DNA of 58,994 bases. Origin: VGLO01 sp964599285 (GTDB taxonomy: Bacteria > Patescibacteriota > Minisyncoccia > Minisyncoccales > Staskawiczbacteraceae). A model generated the notes under the pieces. It was not told the origin of the DNA. It saw only the letters and a program-made list of their open reading frames with translations, and made no database searches. Shown one piece after another: positions 39,646 through 47,154 of this stretch; the stretch's first letter is position 1, and each line of letters opens with the position of its first letter. A program made the position numbers and the translations under genes. Location of the stretch: assembly GCA_964599285.1 (NCBI GenBank), contig CAZREI010000004.1, forward strand, positions 1 to 58,994, in the 5' to 3' direction.

Positions 39646-41235
39646 ATGCCAGAAAGAGAACCATCGTTTGAGCCAAATACCTACCAGCCAAGTGTGCCAG
39701 AAACACATGAGGCTGCACCCGAAATAGAAAACAAACTCAACAACCCTCAATTTTTAGAGGGGCAATTTAGGCTTCCCAAAGAACAATGGGATGAACAATT
39801 TCGTGTATTGGTTCAACAAAAGTCCGAAGAAAATCAGCGAATGATTCAAGAAGCCGAAGAATCTCTGGGCAAGGAATTTGAAGAAAGCCCACAAGAAACA
39901 TCTTCAAGGTCTCCCGAAGTAATTCGTCAGGAAACATTTGAGAGGTATGTCAGAGGGTTAGGATTAAGCGGAGAAGACTTAAGAGGAAAGAGCATTTTAG
40001 ATTTAGGCTGCCATGAAGGTGAATTCGTAGAACAGCTTATCAAAGAGAATATCACATCAGAAGCATACGGTCTTGAAGCCAATGAGGAAGTGGCAATCAA
40101 GGAAGACCTCAAAGACCATGTTTTACGAGGGAACTTCGCAAAGAAGTTACCAAAAGAAAATCTTGATTATGTGGTATCCGTAGGCGCAGTATCAAACTAT
40201 ATATCAGAGGGGAAAGAAGGAGCCGAGGCTATAGAAGACACCATAAAAAATTCCCTAGATTCTCTGAAAGAAAGTGGAGAAGTAAGAATATATCCGATAC
40301 AGGAGGCACAGGAAAACTCTGAACTGGTGGGACTTATAGAATCCAGAAAGAGCTGGGGCAGCCTTGCTGAAAAGATTTCCAAGGAAGAGGGTGTAACATG
40401 CAGTATTGAACCGAGAGCTGTAAAAGTAATCGGCAAGAATAATGATGTCATTCTTGAATCAGTTTTGGTTATTAGAAAGCTACCTGAAAAAGAAAGGCAA
40501 TGGCAATCCTTTGAAAAACAATTTAAGGAAACTACTGATGCTTTGGGTTACGAGATTGAACCAAAAATTATGGATACGGTAGTCGGATTAAATGCGATTG
40601 GCATTAGTACCTACCAGTCTTGCGAAGGACACGTTGATCGTGGACGCATTGCTCCATGGGTAGATGTTTCTGCTCCCAACGAACCGAAAAAGAAATTCGA
40701 AAAATCAACAATATCCGATAAAGAAATTTACGAAAAAAATGATGTTTCGGAAGAGCTACTTACAAAATCAAAAAAGTTAGAAGGTAAGTTTAAGCGTGAA
40801 ATGAAGAAAAGAGAGATTGAGATGGATGACATGAAAGAACGAAAGAAGCTTGCCAAAGAGCTGATGGCCGAGCTTGAAATTTCCAAGGAAGAAGCGAAGA
40901 AATTGAGCAAGGCAGCAAAACAAATAGACAGATCAAAACATACCCCTACCCCAGAATATAAAAAATGGATGGAGGCAAACGAAGAACTAGTAAAGAAAGC
41001 AGAGGCCCTAGTTGCCGAATTTAACCAAGGCAGGGATAGGCCGGAAGGCTCAAGAATAAAAACGCAACCGAGGGGCTACGGTGCAGCTATTTATAATGGA
41101 GGAGAGGATTACGAAACTGCGAATACGGAGAGAACAGAACAAGAAAAAGAAGAACTAAAGTCTCGTTTAGAATCTTACCGGGCAGAATTCAAGGAGTTTG
41201 CGGAGTTTTTAAAAAAGAAGTTTTTTGAATCGTAA
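39646..41235 (+). CDS. SAM methyltransferase domain protein with a C-terminal coiled coil
   Basis: A 529-residue protein. The N-terminal 90 residues are acidic and probably disordered (MPEREPSFEPN...). Residues about 100-280 are a class I methyltransferase-like domain (SILDLGCHEGEF at 116-127). Residues about 305-345 contain GISTYQSCEGHVDRG followed by PWVDV, a motif of unknown function. The last 180 residues are long charged helices. The first gene of a tightly packed operon reaching 44726. The substrate is unknown. Confidence 0.75.
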   Translation: MPEREPSFEPNTYQPSVPETHEAAPEIENKLNNPQFLEGQFRLPKEQWDEQFRVLVQQKSEENQRMIQEAEESLGKEFEESPQETSSRSPEVIRQETFERYVRGLGLSGEDLRGKSILDLGCHEGEFVEQLIKENITSEAYGLEANEEVAIKEDLKDHVLRGNFAKKLPKENLDYVVSVGAVSNYISEGKEGAEAIEDTIKNSLDSLKESGEVRIYPIQEAQENSELVGLIESRKSWGSLAEKISKEEGVTCSIEPRAVKVIGKNNDVILESVLVIRKLPEKERQWQSFEKQFKETTDALGYEIEPKIMDTVVGLNAIGISTYQSCEGHVDRGRIAPWVDVSAPNEPKKKFEKSTISDKEIYEKNDVSEELLTKSKKLEGKFKREMKKREIEMDDMKERKKLAKELMAELEISKEEAKKLSKAAKQIDRSKHTPTPEYKKWMEANEELVKKAEALVAEFNQGRDRPEGSRIKTQPRGYGAAIYNGGEDYETANTERTEQEKEELKSRLESYRAEFKEFAEFLKKKFFES

Positions 41236-41245
41236 ACTAAAAACT

Positions 41246-41917
41246 ATGCCAGAAAAGTTTTCAAGTAGTGAAGGTGGTGATTTTCTCAAAGAAAAATACC
41301 CCGACCTTCCTAAATCACCAGAAGTTGAGAGTGCAGTAAAACGCCAAGAGATACGAGAAGACGAAAAAGTAGGCAATGATCCCAAAGAAAAAATTGGGGC
41401 CTATTTAGACCGCCTCAATGAAATTTTTAATCCAGAAGATGTCGATAAAAAAGAGAGGAGAGTTGATATCTTAAAAGATAAACTCCACGAAAAGTTTGTC
41501 ATAAAAGAAATCCCAGAAAGTTATTTTAAGCAACAGCAGAGAATGGCACGAGAGCAAGGACACGGCGACATTGAAATTACAGATCAATTACGACAAGAAG
41601 CACTAAAAACAATTTCTGCTGACCAAGCACAAAGTCTTGATAATTGGATAGATTATTTGGGTTCAGAAGATGCCACCTATCCAGATTGGCTAAAATATTG
41701 GGCATTTAGAAGTATTACTCAACTTTCCCAATATGACAAAGAGGCTCATGAATTTAAGAGGCGAAGCAAAAGCACTACCGCTCCTTTCCCCGATATAAAT
41801 CGTGAGGCTTTGGCGTATGTATTGGACGCTGTAGAAAAACAGCAAAAAGAAAAGGCATTATTTAATTCAAGTAGTGATTTTGAGAGTTTTTTGGCAAACT
41901 ATAAAAATGAAAAATAA
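41246..41917 (+). CDS. Hypothetical helical protein
   Basis: A 223-residue soluble protein. It starts MPEKFSSSEGGD, resembling the first residues of other genes in this operon. A central stretch, YPDWLKYWAFRSITQLSQYDKE, then TTAPFPDINREALAYVLDA, gives the impression of a conserved helical domain, but I cannot name it. It starts 8 bases after the upstream stop and overlaps the Nudix gene by 11 bases. Confidence 0.7.
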   Translation: MPEKFSSSEGGDFLKEKYPDLPKSPEVESAVKRQEIREDEKVGNDPKEKIGAYLDRLNEIFNPEDVDKKERRVDILKDKLHEKFVIKEIPESYFKQQQRMAREQGHGDIEITDQLRQEALKTISADQAQSLDNWIDYLGSEDATYPDWLKYWAFRSITQLSQYDKEAHEFKRRSKSTTAPFPDINREALAYVLDAVEKQQKEKALFNSSSDFESFLANYKNEK

Positions 41918-42317
41918 CATAGAACAAAAACCAGATTTCGCTATCCGAGTAATGGTTTTCAAAGACGGGAAAATTTTACTTGGAAAAAACAAAGGTAAGC
42001 ACGGCACGGGGAGTTATACCTTTGTCGGTGGTCATTTGGAGTATATGGAGTCCATTGAAGATTGTATCAAAAGGGAGTTATTGGAGGAGTGCGGTGTTGA
42101 AGTAGAAAATATAAAACTTCAATCAGTTTTAAGTGTTACAGATTACCCGCCATTTCACAGTATTCATATTACCTATACTGCCGATTGGAAAAGCGGAGAA
42201 CCGAAAGTATTAGAACCAGAAAAAATAGAAAGTTGGGATTGGTATAATTTGGATACTTTACCACAGCCGCTTTTTAAGAATGTGGAGCTGTCTTTAAAAG
42301 ACTATAAAAAATTATAA
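41907..42317 (+). CDS. Nudix hydrolase
   Basis: A 136-residue Nudix protein with a full Nudix box: G-x5-E-x7-REL-x-EE-x-G read as GGHLEYMESIEDCIKRELLEECGV. Such enzymes cleave nucleoside diphosphates linked to another group, often for clean-up of modified nucleotides. The start ATG (before KNNIEQKPD) overlaps the end of the upstream gene, and its stop overlaps the next start. The substrate cannot be read from sequence. Confidence 0.9.
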   Translation: MKNNIEQKPDFAIRVMVFKDGKILLGKNKGKHGTGSYTFVGGHLEYMESIEDCIKRELLEECGVEVENIKLQSVLSVTDYPPFHSIHITYTADWKSGEPKVLEPEKIESWDWYNLDTLPQPLFKNVELSLKDYKKL

Positions 42318-43009
42318 TGAAAAAACCAATTACAACTTTGTTTATGTTAATGTCCGTTGATGGGAAAATCTCCACAGGAGATAACGATTCAATGGATGTG
42401 GATAAAGATTTTCCTCAAATCACTGGCATAAAAGAGGGGCTAAACCAATACTATGAATTGGAAAAGCGGACTGATTTATTTTCTATGAATACAGGACGGG
42501 TCTTTGCTAAAATTGGTATCAATGAAAAAACTGATGAACCAATAAAGCTACCCGTTAGTTTTATTGTTATTGATAATGAACCGTATCTTAAAAACAAAGG
42601 CGTGGAGTATTTAGCTAAAAAAGCTAAAACATTATTTGTCGCCACAACAAATAAAAAACATCCTGCCTTTCAGTTAAAAAGGCAGATGCCGAATATAGAA
42701 GTATTGCTTTACGACAAAGATATTGATTTCGCAGATTTAATGGAAAAACTATCTAACTACGGCGTTGATAAACTCACTATTCAATGCGGTGGTACGCTAA
42801 ACTCAATTTTAATTAGGGCTGGATTATTAGATAGAGTTCAGCTGGTTGTCGCTCCTACCTTGATAGGTGGTAAAAATACTTCTACGATTATGGATGGTGA
42901 GTCTTTGCATAACGTGGACGAATTATCAAAAATAAAATCACTGGAATTAGTAAAAGCCGAACCACTTAAAAACTCTTATCTGTTATTAGAATATAAAGTT
43001 AATAATTAA
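42317..43009 (+). CDS. RibD C-terminal-like (dihydrofolate-reductase-fold) reductase
   Basis: A 230-residue protein of the RibD_C reductase family: N-terminal TLFMLMSVDGKIS, central NTGRVFAKIG, and IQCGGTLNSILIRAGLLDRVQLVVAPTLIGG, the typical NADPH-binding and substrate region. In riboflavin synthesis this domain reduces the ribosyl group of the aminopyrimidine made by GTP cyclohydrolase II and a deaminase. No deaminase domain is attached. It is coupled to the Nudix gene by a shared base. The GCHII fusion lies 7 kb upstream on the same island. Confidence 0.87.
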   Translation: MKKPITTLFMLMSVDGKISTGDNDSMDVDKDFPQITGIKEGLNQYYELEKRTDLFSMNTGRVFAKIGINEKTDEPIKLPVSFIVIDNEPYLKNKGVEYLAKKAKTLFVATTNKKHPAFQLKRQMPNIEVLLYDKDIDFADLMEKLSNYGVDKLTIQCGGTLNSILIRAGLLDRVQLVVAPTLIGGKNTSTIMDGESLHNVDELSKIKSLELVKAEPLKNSYLLLEYKVNN

Positions 43010-43013
43010 AATT

Positions 43014-43913
43014 ATGTCAGAAAGGCAACCAACACCAAATCCAGAAGAAGAACCAAAAATGCCCCAGATAGAAACCATACCAGAAGAAATTGGTAGAGCT
43101 GATATTTTACGATTTAGGGAAAAGTATTTACAACCCCTTGAAGGAGAAATTGAAAAAACTCCAGAGGAAGTAAGATTTATTGCGAAGGCAAATGAATGGA
43201 TAGAACAGGAATTGAAAGAGCTTCAGATTGATACTCTACCAACAGAAATAAAACCTGAACAAGTCCATATTTTATCAGATGTGGGGTGGGAAACCGAAGC
43301 TGGCTGGGGCAACCATGATGATGCCTATAACAAACCCTATGGCAATGCAATAATAATTCATAGCGAACGAGTGCAAGGCCAACTGAAAAGAATGGCTATA
43401 ATCTTGCATGAGTCTATTCATTTACAATCCCATCATAAATTTCGCACTAACGAAGACCCATCGTATCGTGATGGTTATATGGCTGAAAATCAAAGCCACG
43501 AAACCTCTTTTGAAGGTTTTAACGAAGCCGTTGTGGAGGGATTAACGATGCACCTCATGTACAACCATGAGAAAGAATTAGAAGACGAATTCAAAATTGA
43601 TTTAGAGAATTTAGATGATAATCTCTTTAACTATAGGAATTACGTTGACCTCTTATCGCTAATTATAGCTGATGTTGCAAAGAAAAAAGGAGAATCTACC
43701 GACGTAGTGCGCGATAAAATACTTCGTGGTCTTTTCTCTGGTGAAACAACGCACCTGCAAGATATTGAAGGAACTTATGGAAAATCGGCTTTGCAGGTCA
43801 TCAATTACTTAGGAGTTGAGGGTAAATCGCAAAAGGTTTTTAACTTCTTTTCAGAGAAAGACGATGATAAGCGGAATATAATTGCGGAGGAGATTCTGAA
43901 AGAAACACAATAA
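43014..43913 (+). CDS. Putative zinc metallopeptidase (HExxH)
   Basis: A 299-residue soluble protein with H132-E-S-I-H136 followed by FNEAVVEGLT (E171, E175), the arrangement of a gluzincin-type active site with the third ligand downstream. No signal peptide, so it is probably intracellular. The N-terminus MSERQPTPNPEEEPK resembles other products of this operon. It follows the reductase gene by four bases. Similar HExxH proteins act as toxins, regulators or maturases; nothing decides between these here. Confidence 0.72.
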   Translation: MSERQPTPNPEEEPKMPQIETIPEEIGRADILRFREKYLQPLEGEIEKTPEEVRFIAKANEWIEQELKELQIDTLPTEIKPEQVHILSDVGWETEAGWGNHDDAYNKPYGNAIIIHSERVQGQLKRMAIILHESIHLQSHHKFRTNEDPSYRDGYMAENQSHETSFEGFNEAVVEGLTMHLMYNHEKELEDEFKIDLENLDDNLFNYRNYVDLLSLIIADVAKKKGESTDVVRDKILRGLFSGETTHLQDIEGTYGKSALQVINYLGVEGKSQKVFNFFSEKDDDKRNIIAEEILKETQ

Positions 43914-43919
43914 AAAACT

Positions 43920-44726
43920 ATGCCAGAAAAATTTGAAGGAAATTTAACTAATGGCGAAAACCCAGAGTCTAAAAAATTTGATGTAACCAAACCATTGATT
44001 GTGAGTAGTTTTGATTACGACAGGGGTGATTTTGAGAGTGAGGAAAATAAACTTTTTGAATTTGAGGGAGACCCACGCTATGTTGTGCGAATTGAAGACA
44101 TTGAGTTTCTGAAAACAGCTTTTTTTAAAGAAGCATCATCTCCATCAGAAAAGATGGAAAAAATGAGGGGATTATTTGATGAATTAAAAGAAAAATACGG
44201 TATTGTTGCACCAGTTGATTTTGCAATCGTAGAAGGTTGGGAAAAGAAAGAACCGTTGCTTTATATTATTACGGATAAGGTAGAAGGGGAACACCCCGAA
44301 AAGTTAGATTTTAACTCTCCCGATAAAGAGGAGCTAATAAAAAAGTTTGAAGATTTTTATGTATCTCTAGCGAGATATTTCATAGATAAATTCAAAAGTG
44401 ATGATTTGGTGCTTTGGGATATTGCCAAAAGTTCTGCCATTAAATATGGCAAGAAGGAGGGCGATGTTTCTCCCAATTTATATGTCGTAGACACAGACCC
44501 AAAACTCACTTCTGGTGGTTCTGGTATCGGAGACCTCACAGATATGTTTTCAACCATTCAAATGATAGAGTCAAAAGGCGGAAGAAAGTTTAATCTTGTG
44601 AGGCAAGAATTAAGTGATTTTTTAAGCCAATTAGATAAGGAGGAAGTAAAGCCAGCCGATAGAGTTTCAGAAAACTATATGAAAAGCGTAGTGGGATATA
44701 TAAGAGCCTTTTTAGAAGAAAAATAG
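43920..44726 (+). CDS. Hypothetical protein, distantly kinase-like
   Basis: A 268-residue soluble protein starting MPEKFEGNLTNGEN. The phrases YFIDKF...LVLWDIAKSSAIKYG and LYVVDTDPKLTSGGSG stand where catalytic and metal loops stand in kinase-like folds (D in LWD, D-x-D in VDTD). This is a weak similarity seen by eye. It is the last gene of the operon (7 bases after the upstream stop) and the last gene before the island's right end. Confidence 0.65.
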   Translation: MPEKFEGNLTNGENPESKKFDVTKPLIVSSFDYDRGDFESEENKLFEFEGDPRYVVRIEDIEFLKTAFFKEASSPSEKMEKMRGLFDELKEKYGIVAPVDFAIVEGWEKKEPLLYIITDKVEGEHPEKLDFNSPDKEELIKKFEDFYVSLARYFIDKFKSDDLVLWDIAKSSAIKYGKKEGDVSPNLYVVDTDPKLTSGGSGIGDLTDMFSTIQMIESKGGRKFNLVRQELSDFLSQLDKEEVKPADRVSENYMKSVVGYIRAFLEEK

Positions 44727-45160
44727 ATTCAAGCGGAGGTTAGATAGCCATTAAACAAGTTCTAATATCACGCACGAAGCCCAGCATTTGAAAATTTAGG
44801 ATCTTTACGGTCCTAAATTTTAAAATCTGGGAGCTGTGATTCGAACCTCAAAAGGGGTCGGGAAAAAGGATTTTTCCCGTGGCGGAATTATTCAAACCGA
44901 GGGGTTTGAAGGAGGCCGAAGGCTGACTGGTTCAAGCGGAGCGGAATCCTAGTCCCGCAGCCAAGTTTATTGTGCGACAAAGTTTTTAAAATGCAAACAA
45001 GGTAGAGATATGTCTATACCCAAAGTGAAAATCGCAAGTTACCTCAGTCTACGGATCGAGGCTTTTTATTGTGCGACAGTTTACGGCTGCTGGCAGTTTT
45101 GTGATTTTCATCAATTATTTAGGATTTTTTGGGTACTATGGTATTAAACAATTAAAAAAT
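44727..45160. other. Right end of the island: hairpins and tRNA-like remnant, no gene
   Basis: Three perfect hairpins: AAAATTTAGGA/TCCTAAATTTT (about 44793-44823), CGGGAAAAA/TTTTTCCCG (about 44860-44880) and TTCAAACC/GGTTTGAA (44891-44910). Then GGTTC, an extra 10 bases, and GAATCCTAGTCCCGCAGCCA (44944-44963), the T-arm and acceptor end of tRNA-Gln with CCA. A reversed GATTCGAAC lies near 44840. TTTATTGTGCGACA occurs twice (about 44966 and 45065), around a weak CCTC/GAGG hairpin with T5. Confidence 0.7.
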
Positions 45161-45595
45161 ATGGATAAAAAATCAAATCCTGTCGTGCACTTTGAGATGG
45201 GCTATACCGACAAAAATCGGATGTGCGCTTTTTATGAAACGGTTTTTGGTTGGAAAACAAATAACATGGGGCCGGAAATGGGAAACTATGTGGTGGCTCA
45301 TACTACGCAAACTGATAAGGAGGGCATGGTAAAAACTCCCGGCGCTATCAATGGAGGATTTTACCAGAAAACGGAAAATCCGTTATCCCATGCGCCGTCG
45401 GTGGTTATTGCGGTGGATGATATTTACGCTTCGGTAAAAGCAGTCCAGGCCGCTGGCGGCAAGATTTTAGGCGCCATGGACCAGGCGGGCAAACAATCCA
45501 TGGAGCCGCAGGATATTCCCGGAGTGGGTTTGTGGATTTCGTTTATGGATACCGAGGGCAATCGGGTTAGCATGCTTCAACCAAAGAAAATGTAA
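45161..45595 (+). CDS. VOC-family (glyoxalase-like) protein
   Basis: A 144-residue protein of the vicinal-oxygen-chelate superfamily: NPVVHFEMGYTD, then FYETVFGWKTN, and the closing VGLWISFMDTEGNRVSMLQP. The paired beta-alpha-beta-beta-beta modules are implied by length. Function in this group ranges from glyoxalase to antibiotic resistance and cannot be assigned. The start was chosen at MDKKSNPV because the preceding 30 codons do not look like the family. Confidence 0.85.
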   Translation: MDKKSNPVVHFEMGYTDKNRMCAFYETVFGWKTNNMGPEMGNYVVAHTTQTDKEGMVKTPGAINGGFYQKTENPLSHAPSVVIAVDDIYASVKAVQAAGGKILGAMDQAGKQSMEPQDIPGVGLWISFMDTEGNRVSMLQPKKM

Positions 45596-45614
45596 TGTTA
45601 CCGCGGAACCACGC

Positions 45615-45644
45615 GCCCGCCTCGCCTTGACAGCGAGTCGAGGC
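45615..45644. repeat. 30-base repeat (intergenic copy)
   Basis: Identical to 22034-22063 inside cysS. It begins GCCCGCCTCGCCTTGAC and ends AGTCGAGGC, with an internal hairpin. It is followed by CGCAATTGGTAGC, CAATTCGCCCTG, another inverted pair resembling the inner part of the 10338-10449 element. Confidence 0.9.
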
Positions 45645-45739
45645 CGGGGAAATTAACGTTAAGACGCGAGGCGCAATTGGTAGCAACCAATTCGCCCTGT
45701 CTCTGGAATCACGCAGAAACGAATATCTTACAGTCGCGC

Positions 45740-45767
45740 TTGATTTAATATTTTGTTTAGGTAAGAT
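45740..45767 (+). promoter_or_regulatory. Promoter of the second sortase, leaderless
   Basis: TTGATT (45740-45745), 16-base spacer, TAAGAT (45762-45767). The expected start is 2-3 bases before the ATG at 45776, so the message is probably leaderless. Confidence 0.5.
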
Positions 45768-45775
45768 GCAGTAAT

Positions 45776-46459
45776 ATGCACCATTACCTCATCCGCGCGA
45801 AGTTTTTTTTAGCAACATTTATTTTTTTTCTGGCCACTTTTTTTGTTGTGACGACGTTGGCACAAGCCAGTTCAAAAAGTAATAATGCACAAGCTCCCGT
45901 ACTGACCGATGCAGCCGCCTTTTTGCAAACCGAGCCGATTGGCGTATTGATTGACGATGTGCCCGCGCAAGAATCATCACTGACACCCGCGCCTATCGTG
46001 CCTGATCAGGCAACCATCGGAAAACCGGTTCGCCTTAGCATTCCCGCCATTGGGGTCAATGCCGCCATTGAGCATATCGGATTGACTGGCGCAGGAGCTG
46101 TCGGCGTGCCAGATAACGCGGTTGATGTTTCTTGGTTTGATGCCGGGCCCCGACCTGGGCAATTGGGCAGCGCGGTTATTGTTGGGCACTATGGCATTTG
46201 GAAAAATGGCAGTCATTCGGTTTTTGACCGACTACCGGATTTGAAAATCGGTGACCACATTACCGTTAAGGACGATCAAGGTACCATCAGATTGTTTGTG
46301 GTGCAAGAATCAAAAGTGTATAGCAAAGACGCTACGGTTCCAGAAATTTTCAAAAAATCCGATCAGGCTTATTTAAATATCATCACCTGCCATGGCCAAT
46401 ATTTGCCAAGTCAAAAAACTTACTCGCAGCGCCTGGTAGTTTTTGCGAAACTTCAATAA
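45776..46459 (+). CDS. Sortase (class F/E-like)
   Basis: A 227-residue protein with an N-terminal membrane segment (about residues 8-29), a Pro/Ala-rich linker, and a sortase domain from about residue 84. The catalytic residues are His138 in VIVGHYGIW, Cys205 in IITCHGQ and Arg219 in YSQRLVVF. The HYG...SVFDRL and TCHG patterns resemble class F enzymes. The sequence differs clearly from the sortase at 16680. Confidence 0.87.
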   Translation: MHHYLIRAKFFLATFIFFLATFFVVTTLAQASSKSNNAQAPVLTDAAAFLQTEPIGVLIDDVPAQESSLTPAPIVPDQATIGKPVRLSIPAIGVNAAIEHIGLTGAGAVGVPDNAVDVSWFDAGPRPGQLGSAVIVGHYGIWKNGSHSVFDRLPDLKIGDHITVKDDQGTIRLFVVQESKVYSKDATVPEIFKKSDQAYLNIITCHGQYLPSQKTYSQRLVVFAKLQ

Positions 46460-46464
46460 TTCAA

Positions 46465-46590
46465 TTTCTTTAATCAAAGAAATTCGCGGATCATCGCAGA
46501 TGCAACGCAGATTATCGCGGATTACGACGTAACGTATCCGCGCGAATCAGTGTCTTAATCAGCGTGAATCCGCGTATTTTTACGGAGTAA
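46465..46590. repeat. Inverted element with CGCGGAT/ATCCGCG units
   Basis: Units ATTCGCGGATCA, TCGCAGATGCAACGCAGATT, ATCGCGGATTACG face TATCCGCGCGAATCAG and GAATCCGCGTATTTT in inverted order. A small hairpin TTTCTTT/AAAGAAA starts it. It fills the space before the PhnB-like gene. Confidence 0.7.
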
Positions 46591-46596
46591 AAATGT

Positions 46597-47091
46597 ATGG
46601 AACAAAAAATTACCCCATTTTTGTGGTTTAATATCCAAGCCGAAGAGGCCATCAACTTTTACGTTTCTATTTTTAAAAACTCAAAAATTGTCAGCATCAA
46701 GCGTTATCCGGAAGGGCCGTTGCAAGAACCGATGAAGGGGATGGAAGGCAAGGTGCTGACGGCAGTTTTTGAACTGGAGGGCCAAACGTTTATGGCGCTA
46801 GACGGAGGTCCGTTTTTTAAACCTTCAGGCGCAGTGTCTTTTTATATTGAATGTAAAACACAAGACGAGGTGGATTATTATTGGGATAAGTTGACTGAAG
46901 GCAGCGACCCAAAGGCCCAGCAGTGCGGCTGGTTGCAAGATAAGTACGGATTTTCCTGGCAGGTTATTCCAATCGCGTTGCCAAAATTACTCAATGATCC
47001 TGATGCTAAAAAAGCCGATAGGGTAATGCAGGCAATGCTCAAAATGAAAAAAATTATTATCGCGGATTTGGAAAGCGCCTACAACCAATAA
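46597..47091 (+). CDS. PhnB-like VOC-family protein
   Basis: A 164-residue protein of the PhnB/3-demethylubiquinone-methyltransferase-like VOC group: ITPFLWFNIQAEEAINFYVSIF at the start, FMALDGGPFFKPSGAVSFYIEC in the middle, and GWLQDKYGFSWQVIP near the end. The catalytic role is unknown. The members often work as small-molecule-binding dimers. Confidence 0.88.
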   Translation: MEQKITPFLWFNIQAEEAINFYVSIFKNSKIVSIKRYPEGPLQEPMKGMEGKVLTAVFELEGQTFMALDGGPFFKPSGAVSFYIECKTQDEVDYYWDKLTEGSDPKAQQCGWLQDKYGFSWQVIPIALPKLLNDPDAKKADRVMQAMLKMKKIIIADLESAYNQ

Positions 47092-47114
47092 ATAAATCGC
47101 GGAAAAACGCGGAA

Positions 47115-47146
47115 AGCAAAAAATCGCCCGAAGGCGACTTTTTGCT
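47115..47146. terminator. Bidirectional terminator
   Basis: AGCAAAAAATCGCC/GGCGACTTTTTGCT with a CGAA tetraloop lies between the convergent PhnB-like and histidine kinase genes. Confidence 0.87.
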
Positions 47147-47154
47147 TGCAAGCG

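Larger units (their letters stand above)
26681..44961. mobile_element. Putative genomic island integrated at tRNA-Gln
   Basis: The 18 bases GAATCCTAGCCCCGCAGC at the tRNA-Gln 3' end (26681-26698) recur as GAATCCTAGTCCCGCAGC at 44944-44961. Between them lie a large serine recombinase, a HEPN-like gene, a fused-enzyme cluster, a small-gene array and a six-gene operon. The backbone palindromes (GTCATTGCGAG core and tandem-unit arms), which occur every few kb outside, are absent inside. This is inference from gene content and flanks. The recurrence has one mismatch and the T-loop is interrupted, so the exact right end is uncertain. Confidence 0.6.
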
